Shown: positions 17,786-27,118, counted from the stretch's first letter. The stretch: DNA of 64,000 nucleotides from Verrucomicrobiota bacterium (GCA_023428905.1 JAEYWP010000008.1:62001-126000), one strand, 5' to 3'. Notes: generated by a model not told the origin, from the sequence alone. A program made the numbers and translations.

Positions 17786-20269
17786 TCAGTAGGTGTCCGC
17801 GACCGACATCATCTTGAGGTTCTTCTCGACCACCCGCTTGGTCAGAGACTTGGCGCCGTGGAGGCGGATCACCCGCGCTTCCTCCGGATACAGATCGAAG
17901 CAGTTGTCCGACGCGATGAAGTCGATCCCGGGCAGGTCCAGCCAGACCCGATGCTGAAAGGCATCCGACCTGAGGGTCACCATCACCTCGCCCTCGGCAC
18001 CATCGTCCAGCGACACGTAGGTATTCGCCGGGGTCAGCGCGAGGAAGCGCGGGAGGGTCAGCAGCACGGTGTCTTCGGACACGCACGCGCCGTCGACGTC
18101 GAGGGCGAGGCGAAGGTAAACGTTTTCGCGTCCAAACCGCTCCAGCTGCGGGGTCAGGTCCAGGCGTTCCTGTCGGACACTTTCGCCGCATCGAAGCACG
18201 ACCTTCTTTTTCCCGGAGCGGAGGGTGCGTCCGTCCAGGTGGACGAGGGACCACCGCATCAACCCGCGCCGTTCCTCGGGATCGTCGCTCACCGTGTACA
18301 GGTTGACCTCCGCCACGGTGGAGGTGCGATAGTTGCCGATGCCGGCGACCTCGTCGCCCGGCACGTGGGCGGTGACCAGCAGCGGGGCGTTGAAGCGCCG
18401 CGCCAGGTAGTGCAGCGCCTTCCAGCGCCCGGTAAACTCGATCGAGGACCACGAGGCGACCGGCCAGCAGTCGTTGAGTTGCCAATACAAAGCGCCCATG
18501 CAACGGGGCATGGCGCGCCGGTAGTGCTCCACCCCCACCTGCATGCAGTGGGCTTGGTTGAGCTGCGAAAGGTAGATCAGCGCCTCCTGGCTGCGGGGGA
18601 ACCGGTAGCGCCGTGAAACGTAGTCGAGGATCACCTGGTTGCCGCCCCGGTTTTTCTGGTGGTTCTCCATCGAGGGGCCGAAGACGTTGCCATCGTCCTC
18701 CGGGCAGAACGTCGCCTGGGTCGTCGGCGAAGCATAACTCTGCATCCCGAATTCGGAGGCGAAGCGGAAACTCCACCGCTCGTAATCCTTCACCGGGAAA
18801 CGGCCATGCCAGACATCCCAGTAGTGGGTGTCGCCCTGCTTTTCGCCAGTGAGATGATCCCCCTCGCGGGTGCCGCGCCAGGGTGAACTCGGCCAAAAGG
18901 ACGTCACGGGGTCGACCGCCGCGAGGGCCCCGGGCACCGCCTCATGGAACAGGCTCTCGTACTGCTCGCGCAGCGCCTTGCCGGCGGAGCCGGCCAGCTC
19001 GTTCGCGTTGCACATGTACACCTCATTATTGCCGCACCAGAGCGCGAGGCAGGCCCGGTGGCGCAGGCGGGCGGCCTGGTGGGCGACCTCCTCGCGCACG
19101 GAGGCGAGAAACGGTTCATCAGCCGGATACAGGGTGCAGGCGAACATGAAGTCCTGCCAGACCAGCAGGCCCAGCTCGTCGCACAGATCGTAGAAGTCCT
19201 CGCTTTCGTAGATCCCGCCGCCCCAGACCCGGACCATGTTCATGTGGGCGGCTGCGGCCGCATCGAGATCGCGCGCGTAGTCCGCCCGCTCCAGCGCCGC
19301 AACGAACGTATGCGCCGGAATCCAGTTGGCACCCTTGGCGAAAACCGGCCTGCCGTTGACGACAAACTGGAACGACTCGCCCCACGTATCCTTGTGACGA
19401 TCGAGCACGATCGTGCGCAGCCCGATCCGGCGCGTCCACGTCCCAATCGGCTGACCGCTGGACGCCACGACCTCCACCATCACTTCATAGAGCGGCTGTT
19501 CGCCCTGGCCGTTAGGCCACCACAGGTGCGGATTGGAGATTTCAACGCGTCGGCCGCGGCCCTCCGCGACTGTCTCCCCGTCCAGGCTGACGGCGTAGCG
19601 GCAGGTCGCATCCGGATCCGGACGGGCCAGCTCCGGTATCAGGTCGAGCAGGACAGCACCGTTGCGGCGCCCATGCTGCTGGGTGATCCGCACGGACTCG
19701 ATGCGGTTTCCGGTCCAGCCCTCGAGGCGCAGGTCGCGCCAGATCCCGGCGGTGACGAAGCGGGGGCCCCAGTCCCAGCCAAACTGGCACTGCTGCTTGC
19801 GGATGCGGGTGCAACCGCCCACCGGATCATTGAGCTCGCGCGGAGTGTGGTCGCGGCGGCGCCCGCGGATGTAGCGCATCGCGCTGCCAAAAACGATGCG
19901 AAGCTCGTTTCGCCCCCGCCGCAGGTGGCGCTTCACGTTCCAACGGTGCGCCACGAACATGTTTTCGGTGGCGGCGATCTTCTTGTCGTTGAGGTAGACT
20001 GTCGCGACGGTGTCCAAACCATCAGCGACGAGTTCCACCACTTCCTCGGCTAGAAGCTGGGCGGTGACGGCAAAGGTGGCGCGGTACTCCCAGTCGCGCT
20101 CTTCGATCCACTGCACCGCCGCCTCGTTTTCTCCCCAAAACGGATCCTCGATTTTCCCCGCGGCAAGCAGGTCGGTGTGGACGCAGCCTGGGATTTGCGC
20201 GGGGAGCCAGGCTTTGTCCGTGGTGTCGCGAAACTGCCAGGCAAGGGAGGAGAGGGGCAGGTGTTGCAT
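17786..20269 (-). CDS. Beta-mannosidase, GH2 family
   Basis: This 827-residue enzyme removes terminal beta-linked mannose from oligosaccharides. It has the GH2 order: jelly-roll sugar-binding domain (from about residue 5; PAQIPGCVHTDLL, FGWDWGP), immunoglobulin-like domain, TIM barrel from about 300, and C-terminal beta domains. The acid/base is in LWCGNNE (Asn415-Glu416). The nucleophile is in FASEFGMQSY (Glu506); the SEFGMQS wording separates beta-mannosidases from beta-galactosidases. There is no signal peptide, so it acts in the cytoplasm on imported oligosaccharides. I start at ATG 20269, where the family N-terminus begins (QHLPLSSLAWQF). It is divergent from the GPH symporter at 20559 and upstream of the XylR-type regulator on the same strand. 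Confidence 0.93.
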   Translation of the reverse strand: MQHLPLSSLAWQFRDTTDKAWLPAQIPGCVHTDLLAAGKIEDPFWGENEAAVQWIEERDWEYRATFAVTAQLLAEEVVELVADGLDTVATVYLNDKKIAATENMFVAHRWNVKRHLRRGRNELRIVFGSAMRYIRGRRRDHTPRELNDPVGGCTRIRKQQCQFGWDWGPRFVTAGIWRDLRLEGWTGNRIESVRITQQHGRRNGAVLLDLIPELARPDPDATCRYAVSLDGETVAEGRGRRVEISNPHLWWPNGQGEQPLYEVMVEVVASSGQPIGTWTRRIGLRTIVLDRHKDTWGESFQFVVNGRPVFAKGANWIPAHTFVAALERADYARDLDAAAAAHMNMVRVWGGGIYESEDFYDLCDELGLLVWQDFMFACTLYPADEPFLASVREEVAHQAARLRHRACLALWCGNNEVYMCNANELAGSAGKALREQYESLFHEAVPGALAAVDPVTSFWPSSPWRGTREGDHLTGEKQGDTHYWDVWHGRFPVKDYERWSFRFASEFGMQSYASPTTQATFCPEDDGNVFGPSMENHQKNRGGNQVILDYVSRRYRFPRSQEALIYLSQLNQAHCMQVGVEHYRRAMPRCMGALYWQLNDCWPVASWSSIEFTGRWKALHYLARRFNAPLLVTAHVPGDEVAGIGNYRTSTVAEVNLYTVSDDPEERRGLMRWSLVHLDGRTLRSGKKKVVLRCGESVRQERLDLTPQLERFGRENVYLRLALDVDGACVSEDTVLLTLPRFLALTPANTYVSLDDGAEGEVMVTLRSDAFQHRVWLDLPGIDFIASDNCFDLYPEEARVIRLHGAKSLTKRVVEKNLKMMSVADTY

Positions 20270-20335
20270 GATAAATCGGGGACACCCTGTGCCGTGCATC
20301 ACTCGCTTGGCAAATGCGGAGGCGGTGCGACGCCA

Positions 20336-20375
20336 CTCAACCGTTCGAAAGGCAGTCCGACCGGGCCCGGTTGAG
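20336..20375. promoter_or_regulatory. Candidate operator between the beta-mannosidase and symporter genes
   Basis: In the 289-base divergent region, CTCAACCG (20336-20343) is repeated inverted as CGGTTGAG (20368-20375), with a CCGGGCCCGG palindrome (20361-20370) overlapping the right arm. The position suits control of both genes by the neighbouring XylR-type regulator. That link is inference. Confidence 0.35.
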
Positions 20376-20558
20376 CTCGCGCGTTCGGTCGCTGAGATTC
20401 TTTTCCCCGCGCCACATTAACCTCGCCACGCTGCAGAGCGGGCGATCCTATCTAACGAGTGAGTCCCCGGTTCGTTGAGAGCGTTGTCCACCGCTCCTAC
20501 GCCTGCCCCGCGCGTCGCCAAACGCTTCCAGCCTCCCCTTCCCCTAGCGAACACCAGC

Positions 20559-22022
20559 ATGTCCACTGCGACCCCCGCTCCGACGTCCACCTCGCGTGAA
20601 GATCGCGTCCCCATCCTCAGCAAGGTGGCCTACGGCCTCGGCACCGCCCTCGATATGTGGGGCCACTGGTTGTATCCGGGCGTCGCTTACGCGGTGTTCA
20701 TGGCCTATCTCGGGGTCCGCCCGGAGTGGGTGGGCACGGCCCTGATGCTGAACCGCATCCTGGACGCGTTTTCCGATCCGTTCTTCGGCTGGCTCTCAGA
20801 CAACACCCGTACCCGCTGGGGCCGGCGCCGTCCCTTCCTCCTGATCGGCGGCATTGCCGCGGGGCTGGGCCTGCCCATGCTCTTCCTTTTCGTCGCGCCC
20901 GGGTGGTCGGAGAAGCAGATCTTCCTCTACATGATCATCTCGTCGGTGCTCTACGTGCCGCTGATGAGCGCGTTCAACATGCCGTTCCAGAGCCTGGGGG
21001 CGGAAATGTCTCCCGACTACAACGAGCGCACGCGGGTGATGTCCTTCAAGGGTGCGATCCAGAAGGTGATGGAGATCGGGAATTTTTCCGCCCTCCAGGT
21101 GGCGACATGGGCGGGGATGCGGTTCGCGGCTGCGCCGGCGGACGGCGGGCCGGTGCAGTCGAACACCCTTCTTGGGATGCAGATCTACACCGGCGCGCTC
21201 GGCGCGATCATGATCGTCTTCTCCATCGTGATGTTCGTCTCCATCCGGGAGCGTTATTACGACCGGGTGATCTCGGGCCACCAGGAGAAGGTGAAACTCC
21301 GCGAGGCATTTTTCACCACCCTCCGCTGCAAGCCCTTCCGTATCCAGCTTCTCTTTACGCTGGCCTTCGCCCTCGGAAACTCCGTGGTCGGCGGGTTGGG
21401 CTACATCGCCACCCGCTACATTGTCTGCAACGGCGCCGAGGGGCCGGCGGCGGAATGGAACACCTGGATGGGCGTGGCGGGCTCGGTCGGCGGCGTCCTC
21501 GGCGCCATGCTGATCGCGCAGATCGCCCATGCCCTGGGCAAACGCAGCGCGGCGATCGCAACCTGCCTGATGGCCTATGTGGCCTATGCCTCCGGCTGGT
21601 GGCTGTACACCCCGCACATCCCGTGGCTTCAGGTGCTTTATTCGGGCGGAGTCGCCTTTGTCTGCGCCGGATTCTGGATGCTGTCCGGCTCGATGGGCGC
21701 AGACGCGATGGACTACGACGAACTCGACACCGGAAAACGGCGCGAGGGGTCCTTCTCCGCCTGCTCCTCCTACACCCAGAAACTGGGGCTTTCGATCGGC
21801 GCCGGCATCCCGGGCTGGCTGCTCCCGCTGGTTGACTTTGACGCCAAGCGGGAGGGCGGGGTGCAGACGATGGAGACCATCACCGGGATCAAGACCATCC
21901 TGGTGGGCCTGCCGCTGCTGGGAGTCACCGCCGCACTGCTCCTGGTGATGCGTTTTCCCCTGACCCCCGACAAGGTCCGCGAGATCCGCGCCAAGCTGGA
22001 AGCGCGGCGCGGCAAAGTCTAA
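20559..22022 (+). CDS. GPH-family (MFS) glycoside symporter
   Basis: This 487-residue inner-membrane transporter has about twelve hydrophobic segments and glycoside-pentoside-hexuronide:cation symporter wording. Examples are DAFSDPFFGWLSDNTRTRWGRRRPF after the second helix region, and the mid-protein block following LGAEMSPDYNERTR. These proteins import glycosides with Na+ or H+. The conserved start of the family, ILSKVAYGLGTALDMWG, lies about 20 residues in, so the ATG at 20559 is chosen over one 28 codons upstream. It is divergent from the beta-mannosidase gene and is the likely cytoplasmic entry route for that enzyme's substrate. Confidence 0.9.
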   Translation: MSTATPAPTSTSREDRVPILSKVAYGLGTALDMWGHWLYPGVAYAVFMAYLGVRPEWVGTALMLNRILDAFSDPFFGWLSDNTRTRWGRRRPFLLIGGIAAGLGLPMLFLFVAPGWSEKQIFLYMIISSVLYVPLMSAFNMPFQSLGAEMSPDYNERTRVMSFKGAIQKVMEIGNFSALQVATWAGMRFAAAPADGGPVQSNTLLGMQIYTGALGAIMIVFSIVMFVSIRERYYDRVISGHQEKVKLREAFFTTLRCKPFRIQLLFTLAFALGNSVVGGLGYIATRYIVCNGAEGPAAEWNTWMGVAGSVGGVLGAMLIAQIAHALGKRSAAIATCLMAYVAYASGWWLYTPHIPWLQVLYSGGVAFVCAGFWMLSGSMGADAMDYDELDTGKRREGSFSACSSYTQKLGLSIGAGIPGWLLPLVDFDAKREGGVQTMETITGIKTILVGLPLLGVTAALLLVMRFPLTPDKVREIRAKLEARRGKV

Positions 22023-22057
22023 GTCCACCGGTGCGCGCGCCGTCCAGGCGCGTGCCG

Positions 22058-22591
22058 CTAGCGAGTGATTTCGACGGACGAGACCCGCAGCGACGCGGTC
22101 AGCTGGGCCGGATTCGCGCGATTGGAAAGTAGCGTGAACTCCTCGATGCCGATGTAGGGGGCGCGCTTGGAGAGCTCCTGGTAGAACGGAAGAATCTGCT
22201 TTTGCCAGTCCGCGTTCCGGATGACAAAGCGCACCGAGTTAATGGAGAACTGTGGGCCCTGGGACACCTGCGTGTCGTCGATGGCGGTCTCACGCGCGCT
22301 GATACCGACCGCCCGGGCGATGGTGTCGAGTTCCGCTCCCAGGCGAACAGAATCGTAGGTTCGGCTGGGGTCGAGGTGTTCAACAGCAGCCTTCGCCTCC
22401 GCGCGAATGCGGGCCTCGTCGGCCAGCCACTGCCGCTGCACCCGGAGGTCGGTGGACGTCATGCTGGCGCTGCGCCAGAACGCCTGCGCGCGGGTGGAAA
22501 CGCTGGAAAGCCAGAGCACCGCCGCGATCGCCACCAGGATCACGAGGGCGATCTTCTCACGGAAGAGTCGAGTGAGGAAAAACGTTCTCAT
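22058..22591 (-). CDS. GspM/PilO-like type II secretion assembly protein
   Basis: This 177-residue protein has one N-terminal membrane anchor (about residues 13-33), a helical stretch and a small C-terminal alpha-beta domain (from about 95). This is the layout of GspM/PilO proteins, which pair with GspL in the inner-membrane platform of type II secretion or type IV pili. Sequence similarity alone is weak. The call rests on being last in a GspG-to-GspL operon with a 4-base ATGA overlap with the GspL-like gene. A short GC hairpin lies just beyond its 3' end (22036-22052), shared with the convergent symporter gene. Confidence 0.65.
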   Translation of the reverse strand: MRTFFLTRLFREKIALVILVAIAAVLWLSSVSTRAQAFWRSASMTSTDLRVQRQWLADEARIRAEAKAAVEHLDPSRTYDSVRLGAELDTIARAVGISARETAIDDTQVSQGPQFSINSVRFVIRNADWQKQILPFYQELSKRAPYIGIEEFTLLSNRANPAQLTASLRVSSVEITR

Positions 22592-23724
22592 GACTTGGCG
22601 GAGGCAAAAGCCTCGGGCTTGAAGGTGACCACGAGGCGAAAGACCGACGTGCCCTCACGGATACCCTGGGGTTGCACGTCCACCTTGGCGATTTCCCCAA
22701 TCTGCCGGAGGGAGGCCTGGTAGGTGCTCACGTCCGCCGGCACATTGGTCTGCGCCTCGACCTCCAGCGACAGGAGACCGGTGGTGGTGGCACGTGAAAA
22801 ATAAACCGAGGACGGGCGCTTGGCCGCGACGATGGAGATCATCTCCAGCGGCCGCAGCCGCTTGGTGGACAATTCCTCAATACGGGTGGCCAGGCTTTGG
22901 GCCCGCTCAATCTCCGCCACCTGCGGCGCCTGCTGCTCCACCAGCGCCTGTCGCGAACGCTGCCAGAAGCGGCCACCGAGCATTCCCACTTCCAGCAGAC
23001 CGGCAATGGCGATGCCCGCCACGCAGGCCAGGAAGGCGCGCCACAGGAAAACGTCACGGAGGTGACCGCGGCGTCGGACGGCCAGCTCGGCCTTGTCGCG
23101 CACGTCGAGTGCGTCCAGCTGCTCTCGCTCGAGACCGGCTTCCACCGGCCCGGCCTTGACTACAAATTCGGCGGCGCCACCGTCGCGCGCCAGCGTCGGG
23201 GCCTGGTCGATCTCGTGGATGATCCGTGTCCCGCCGAGGGAGCGGACCAGTTCCTCCTGGATACGCAGACGCTCGCCTTCCGTGGCAGCCTCGTTCCAGG
23301 CACGGATGAGGACCGTGCTCGGCTCGCCTTTGGGGCCACCCCAATGGATCACCGTGAGTCCTTCTTCCGAGGAGAGAACCGCGGCGGTGCCACGGTCCAC
23401 CTGCGCGGTCAGCAGGGTGGCAAAGCGCGGTGCCACCAGTTCCGCCTCCGACCAAGCTTCCGTCTCATCCGCTGCGAATCGTTTCCGATAGGCGGCATAA
23501 ACGACGGCCGAGGTGCTACCCGGGACCCAATGGTGGCCGTGAAAAAGGTGCGCGACGGGAAACGGGGAGAGCCCCTCGAGCGCGAGTTCCACCTGGGTGG
23601 CGACCGCCGCCGCGGAGGCGTCGGCGGCGACCGCCACGACCCGCACAAAAAAGAGCGGATCCGGGAGCAGCACCACACGCGGCGGCGGTGCTTTCAAGGA
23701 GAGGGGGTTCAGGGCGAGGGCCAT
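22588..23724 (-). CDS. GspL/PilM-PilN-like type II secretion platform protein
   Basis: This 378-residue protein has a cytoplasmic actin-like N-terminal region (about residues 15-215). A single membrane helix sits near 229-249 (AFLACVAGIAIAGLLEVGML). A coiled-coil and a ferredoxin-like C-terminal domain follow. This is the architecture of GspL, which couples the secretion ATPase GspE to the periplasmic assembly. It sits 29 bases after the GspK stop and overlaps the GspM-like gene by four bases. Family assignment is by architecture and position more than by signature residues. Confidence 0.68.
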   Translation of the reverse strand: MALALNPLSLKAPPPRVVLLPDPLFFVRVVAVAADASAAAVATQVELALEGLSPFPVAHLFHGHHWVPGSTSAVVYAAYRKRFAADETEAWSEAELVAPRFATLLTAQVDRGTAAVLSSEEGLTVIHWGGPKGEPSTVLIRAWNEAATEGERLRIQEELVRSLGGTRIIHEIDQAPTLARDGGAAEFVVKAGPVEAGLEREQLDALDVRDKAELAVRRRGHLRDVFLWRAFLACVAGIAIAGLLEVGMLGGRFWQRSRQALVEQQAPQVAEIERAQSLATRIEELSTKRLRPLEMISIVAAKRPSSVYFSRATTTGLLSLEVEAQTNVPADVSTYQASLRQIGEIAKVDVQPQGIREGTSVFRLVVTFKPEAFASAKS

Positions 23725-23753
23725 GCGGAGAGCGTCGTCAGGAGAGGGTGAAG

Positions 23754-24890
23754 TCAGAGGGCGGCTCGGGCACCGGAGGGATGTTCATCGTTCTCACGGA
23801 TTTCCAGAATGGTAAAGGGATAGTTCAGGGATTTCGTGGAGGCGTTTGTGTTCGTGCGAGCTTCCGGCTGGACCGGTTGCGACTGGGGGTTCCCGGTCTG
23901 TGGATCCGCGGTGGCGGTCTCTTCATTTCCGCGGGGCGGAAAGGTGGCACCGCCTTCCGGAGCGACCACCGCATTGAGCCGGAAAAAAGAACGCCCCTCC
24001 CACACCGTGATGATGATTCGCAGGGCGCTGATCTGCGTAGAAAGCCCGGCGGCGGGTGAGTTTGCACCCAGCAGTCCGGCAACGTCGTCCTGCCCCTTGA
24101 AATAGCCTGCGCCCATCCGCTCGTACGTGCCGCGTCCCGTGAGGAAGTCCTGCACCCGGCGAATCTGCGCCTTGTCCGTCACGCCCATGGCGGCGAGGAC
24201 GTGCGGGTTTCCGCCGTTGAGATTGGGCTTGTCGAACGCATAGAGGGAGAACGCCTCGACGAAGCGGGCCCAGAGCTCATTGGGTTCACCGTCTTCATCG
24301 TAGAAGACGTCGCGGGCGTATTCGATCGCGGCCAGTTCGCCGAAGGACTGCAGGGAGCGCTGCGCCGGTTCGCTCGGCGTCTCGCCGCGCTCATAATCCT
24401 CGGCGCGCGGAGCGCTCGCAGAACCCGGAATATGGTCTTTGCGCATCCACAGCAGGAGGGCGTCGCTCAGCCGCTCCGCCGCCGGCTGCGTCATGTCCCA
24501 CCCCTTGAAGAGTTCCACCAGGGAGGACGGATCGACGTTGGGCAGAGAGAGCTTCGCGCTCTCATCGACAAATTGGACCTCCACCACACGGCCGGAAGCA
24601 GGCTCGTAGGCGGCGAACGCGAGCGGTTCGCCCCAGCCCTCCGCGGGACTGCGCAGTCCGTTTAGGACGACCCGAAACTCCTCCAGGACCCCGAGGGTCG
24701 TTTCGAGCGCGGAATAGGCTTCGAGTCGGAGCCGGTTTGCGTCCGCTTCCCGGGCGTCGACCAGAAGATCATTGCCCGCCTTCTCGATAAAGAGGGTCAG
24801 GGCAGCCGCGGCGAAGAGGATCGTGATGAGAACGATCACGATCACCGACCCGCGTGCGGTGCGGAGGAAAGGTGGACGGCGCGGCAGCAT
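23754..24890 (-). CDS. gspK: GspK-type minor pseudopilin
   Basis: This 378-residue protein starts with a basic leader, then a type IV pilin-like hydrophobic helix (GSVIVIVLITILFAAAALTLF, about residues 14-34). A large periplasmic domain follows with the GspK wording (KLSLPNVDPSSLVELF, and LLLWMRKDH). GspK caps the pseudopilus tip with GspI and GspJ. As is usual for GspK, the prepilin site lacks the common glutamate at +5. The last 60 residues are polar and Gln/Thr/Asn-rich, probably disordered. The start ATG overlaps the GspJ stop by one base (TGATG). Confidence 0.82.
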   Translation of the reverse strand: MLPRRPPFLRTARGSVIVIVLITILFAAAALTLFIEKAGNDLLVDAREADANRLRLEAYSALETTLGVLEEFRVVLNGLRSPAEGWGEPLAFAAYEPASGRVVEVQFVDESAKLSLPNVDPSSLVELFKGWDMTQPAAERLSDALLLWMRKDHIPGSASAPRAEDYERGETPSEPAQRSLQSFGELAAIEYARDVFYDEDGEPNELWARFVEAFSLYAFDKPNLNGGNPHVLAAMGVTDKAQIRRVQDFLTGRGTYERMGAGYFKGQDDVAGLLGANSPAAGLSTQISALRIIITVWEGRSFFRLNAVVAPEGGATFPPRGNEETATADPQTGNPQSQPVQPEARTNTNASTKSLNYPFTILEIRENDEHPSGARAAL

Positions 24891-25531
24891 CAGAAGTAAG
24901 GAAGGCCCTCCGTCGGTGTCGGCAGTTGAATCTGGACCTCGCGTGTGAGGCTACCGTGCGCGAACCGCAGGCGCAGGCGCTGCGGCGACTGGAACTCGCC
25001 GCCACTGCCACGCCGCAGCTGGGTTTCGTTGCGCCAGGTGCGGAAATCGGGGTCGTAATACTCGTAACTGAGCCCGGTGACGAGCGGGGTGATGACTGTC
25101 TCGCGAGGCGTGAGCTGGTCGAAGCGGAGTTCGTGGCGCGACTTCCAGAGAAGTACCAGTCCCTGGCCATTGCGAACGGCGAGTGAGCAGACCACATCGG
25201 GAAGGGGGCGATCGGGCCAGATGATGAGGCGGCTGCCGGCGGCCAGTTCAAACGTGAGCAGCGGCTCGGTCAGCCCATTGCTTCCCCGCACCTCGCGCGG
25301 CGCGATCGCGGTTTCGTTCGCCCGTCCGGCGGGTGGCAGGGCGGCGGACCGCAACTCCTCCTGCAGGAAACGGGAGACGCTCCGCACATGCCGGTCGAAA
25401 AGCCGCACATCGCTATTTCGTCCCCACAATTCCCCCATTGAAAAGATGAAGGTGTTCATCGCCACCAGCACCAGCCCAACCAGGGCGAGGGCGACGAGAA
25501 TCTCGAGCAGGGTAAATGCGCGCGTCCTCAT
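24890..25531 (-). CDS. gspJ: GspJ-type minor pseudopilin
   Basis: This 213-residue protein begins RAFTLLEILVALALVGLVLV, a class III prepilin signal with the cleavage site before Phe and Glu at position +5. It is therefore processed by a prepilin peptidase and assembled at the pseudopilus tip. The C-terminal beta-rich domain includes YEYYDPDFRTWRNE, matching the GspJ style in which the protein folds around GspI and GspK. Its ATG overlaps the GspI stop (ATGA). Confidence 0.82.
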   Translation of the reverse strand: MRTRAFTLLEILVALALVGLVLVAMNTFIFSMGELWGRNSDVRLFDRHVRSVSRFLQEELRSAALPPAGRANETAIAPREVRGSNGLTEPLLTFELAAGSRLIIWPDRPLPDVVCSLAVRNGQGLVLLWKSRHELRFDQLTPRETVITPLVTGLSYEYYDPDFRTWRNETQLRRGSGGEFQSPQRLRLRFAHGSLTREVQIQLPTPTEGLPYF

Positions 25532-25980
25532 GATTTTTCCACCAGCTTCTGGATCCGCTCGCGGATTTTGGTCCGGAGTTTCTCCGCCTCGCCGTTTTCG
25601 TCCCAGGTCGGCCGAAGCAGCCGGAATCGCTGAACGACCTTTTCGGGCTGCTTGAGGTCCTGACCGGTGGTCTCGGTTGAGAGCAGGACCGCATGCACAT
25701 CCGGCGTCTCCGTTAACTCGATACGGACCTGCCAGCGCAGCCGGCGCCCGCCGCCCAGGTCCATGTCCCCTCCGCGCTCCACCACCTCGCGATCGGGTTC
25801 GGACATCACCAGGGCACGGACGAACTCGAGGTGCTCGTTGCGGTCCACCGCGCGATTGGCGGCCTCATAACCGGCGAGGACGTTGACATAGGAGCCGCCG
25901 AGGAGGATCGCGGCCATCGCGAAGATCGCGAGGGCGATCAGCACCTCGAGCAGGGTGAGTCCGCGATGTCGCGGGCTCAT
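25528..25980 (-). CDS. gspI: GspI-type minor pseudopilin
   Basis: This 150-residue protein has a prepilin N-terminus RHRGLTLLEVLIALAIFAMA (residues 4-23) with Glu+5. GspI starts the tip complex of the type II secretion pseudopilus. I place the start at 25980, because it overlaps the GspH stop by four bases (ATGA) and gives the short basic leader expected. An ATG 12 codons upstream would overlap GspH needlessly. The leucine in place of phenylalanine at +1 is tolerated in this family. Confidence 0.8.
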   Translation of the reverse strand: MSPRHRGLTLLEVLIALAIFAMAAILLGGSYVNVLAGYEAANRAVDRNEHLEFVRALVMSEPDREVVERGGDMDLGGGRRLRWQVRIELTETPDVHAVLLSTETTGQDLKQPEKVVQRFRLLRPTWDENGEAEKLRTKIRERIQKLVEKS

Positions 25981-26528
25981 CGGCGTGCCTCCGTCGCTGG
26001 CAAAACCGGTGCGCATGTCCAGGGGTCGATGGACAGCAACCGCGGCTCCCCGCCGGTGCGGATCTGCACGCGGAAGGGGGTACAGGTGCCATCGCTGTAA
26101 AAGGTCACAAAGGGCACTCGTTGTGTTTCGACCAACTGGCTGCGGATGAGCATCGCGCCGCCGCCTTTCTGGGCGCTGAGGAACTCGACGGCCAGGGTTT
26201 CCGAAGGCGCAAACGGAAACTGCTGCTCGCGGGCGGCCCCGGACGCGACGAGGGCGTACTGCTTGTTTTTTGCCTGGAAACGCAGGCGAACGTCCTGCCC
26301 GGTCAACAGGGCCTCGCGCCGGGATTCGGTCACAGCCTTCCAGAATACGTCCTCGGGTGTGGCGGGGCCCTCGTCCGTCAGCTGGACGGCCGCGGTGACC
26401 AGGACGCCGGCAAGAAGGCCGATCAGGGCAACTGTCAGCAGGATCTCCAGCAGGGTGAAACCGCGGCGGGCATTGCGTCCCGCCGTCCGCCCGCCCGACG
26501 CGCTGTCACGCCGCTGCACGGACCTCAC
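25977..26528 (-). CDS. gspH: GspH-type minor pseudopilin
   Basis: This 183-residue protein has a 22-residue basic leader and a prepilin site (RGFTLLEILLTVALIGLLAG) followed by a beta-sandwich head. GspH forms part of the type II secretion pseudopilus. Translation starts at a GTG that overlaps the GspG stop (GTGA), an example of coupled translation. The leader is longer than usual. Confidence 0.8.
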   Translation of the reverse strand: MRSVQRRDSASGGRTAGRNARRGFTLLEILLTVALIGLLAGVLVTAAVQLTDEGPATPEDVFWKAVTESRREALLTGQDVRLRFQAKNKQYALVASGAAREQQFPFAPSETLAVEFLSAQKGGGAMLIRSQLVETQRVPFVTFYSDGTCTPFRVQIRTGGEPRLLSIDPWTCAPVLPATEARR

Positions 26529-26974
26529 CAGTTCCGGACGTCATCCTCGCTCTCCTGCCCGTCCGCCCCCAGGGAATAGAGATCGTAGCCCATCTTGTTT
26601 TTCGTTCCCGGGTAACGGTACTGGTAGGGCCGGCCCCACGGATCTTCCGGGATCTTCGCCTCCTGCAGATACGGACCCCGCCAACGATCTGCACGATTGG
26701 CCGGCGCAGTGATGAGCGCCTGCAGGCCTTCCGCGGTGGAGGGATAATCGCCCATCTGCATGCGGTAGCTGGTGAGAGGCACCTTCATGCTCTGCTTCAC
26801 AAAGATTTCCGCCGTCTTCTCCTTCGCGTTGCCGAACACCTGGTCGATGTTCGAGACCGCGAGGGTCACCAGCAGGCCGATGATGGCCAGCACCACGAGG
26901 ATCTCGAGCAGGGTGAAGCCGCGGGTGGCGCGCGCTGTCTGTCGGCGCAGGAGGGCACGAGGGGGCAGGGTCAT
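26525..26974 (-). CDS. gspG: GspG, major pseudopilin of type II secretion
   Basis: This 149-residue protein has the prepilin site RGFTLLEILVVLAIIGLLV (about residues 18-36). The GspG core follows: DQVFGNAKEKTAEIFVKQSM, GDYPSTAEGLQAL, and the C-terminal DPWGRPYQYRYPG...DLYSLGADGQ with the acidic loop that binds calcium in this family. GspG polymerises into the pseudopilus that drives proteins through the outer-membrane secretin. It is first in a seven-gene minus-strand operon (G-H-I-J-K-L-M). The start at 26974 gives a short basic leader. Confidence 0.93.
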   Translation of the reverse strand: MTLPPRALLRRQTARATRGFTLLEILVVLAIIGLLVTLAVSNIDQVFGNAKEKTAEIFVKQSMKVPLTSYRMQMGDYPSTAEGLQALITAPANRADRWRGPYLQEAKIPEDPWGRPYQYRYPGTKNKMGYDLYSLGADGQESEDDVRNW

Positions 26975-27118
26975 GGGAAAAATAAACGTAGGGCTCCTGG
27001 GTTTGTCCAGAACGCGTCCTGAACCCGCTAGGCGCCGCCGGCTCGGCAAAGGTGCGCCCAAAACGCACGGCGGCGGGCGGCGTCGGGAAGCTGTGTCACG
27101 CCACTTTCTGTATGCTGA

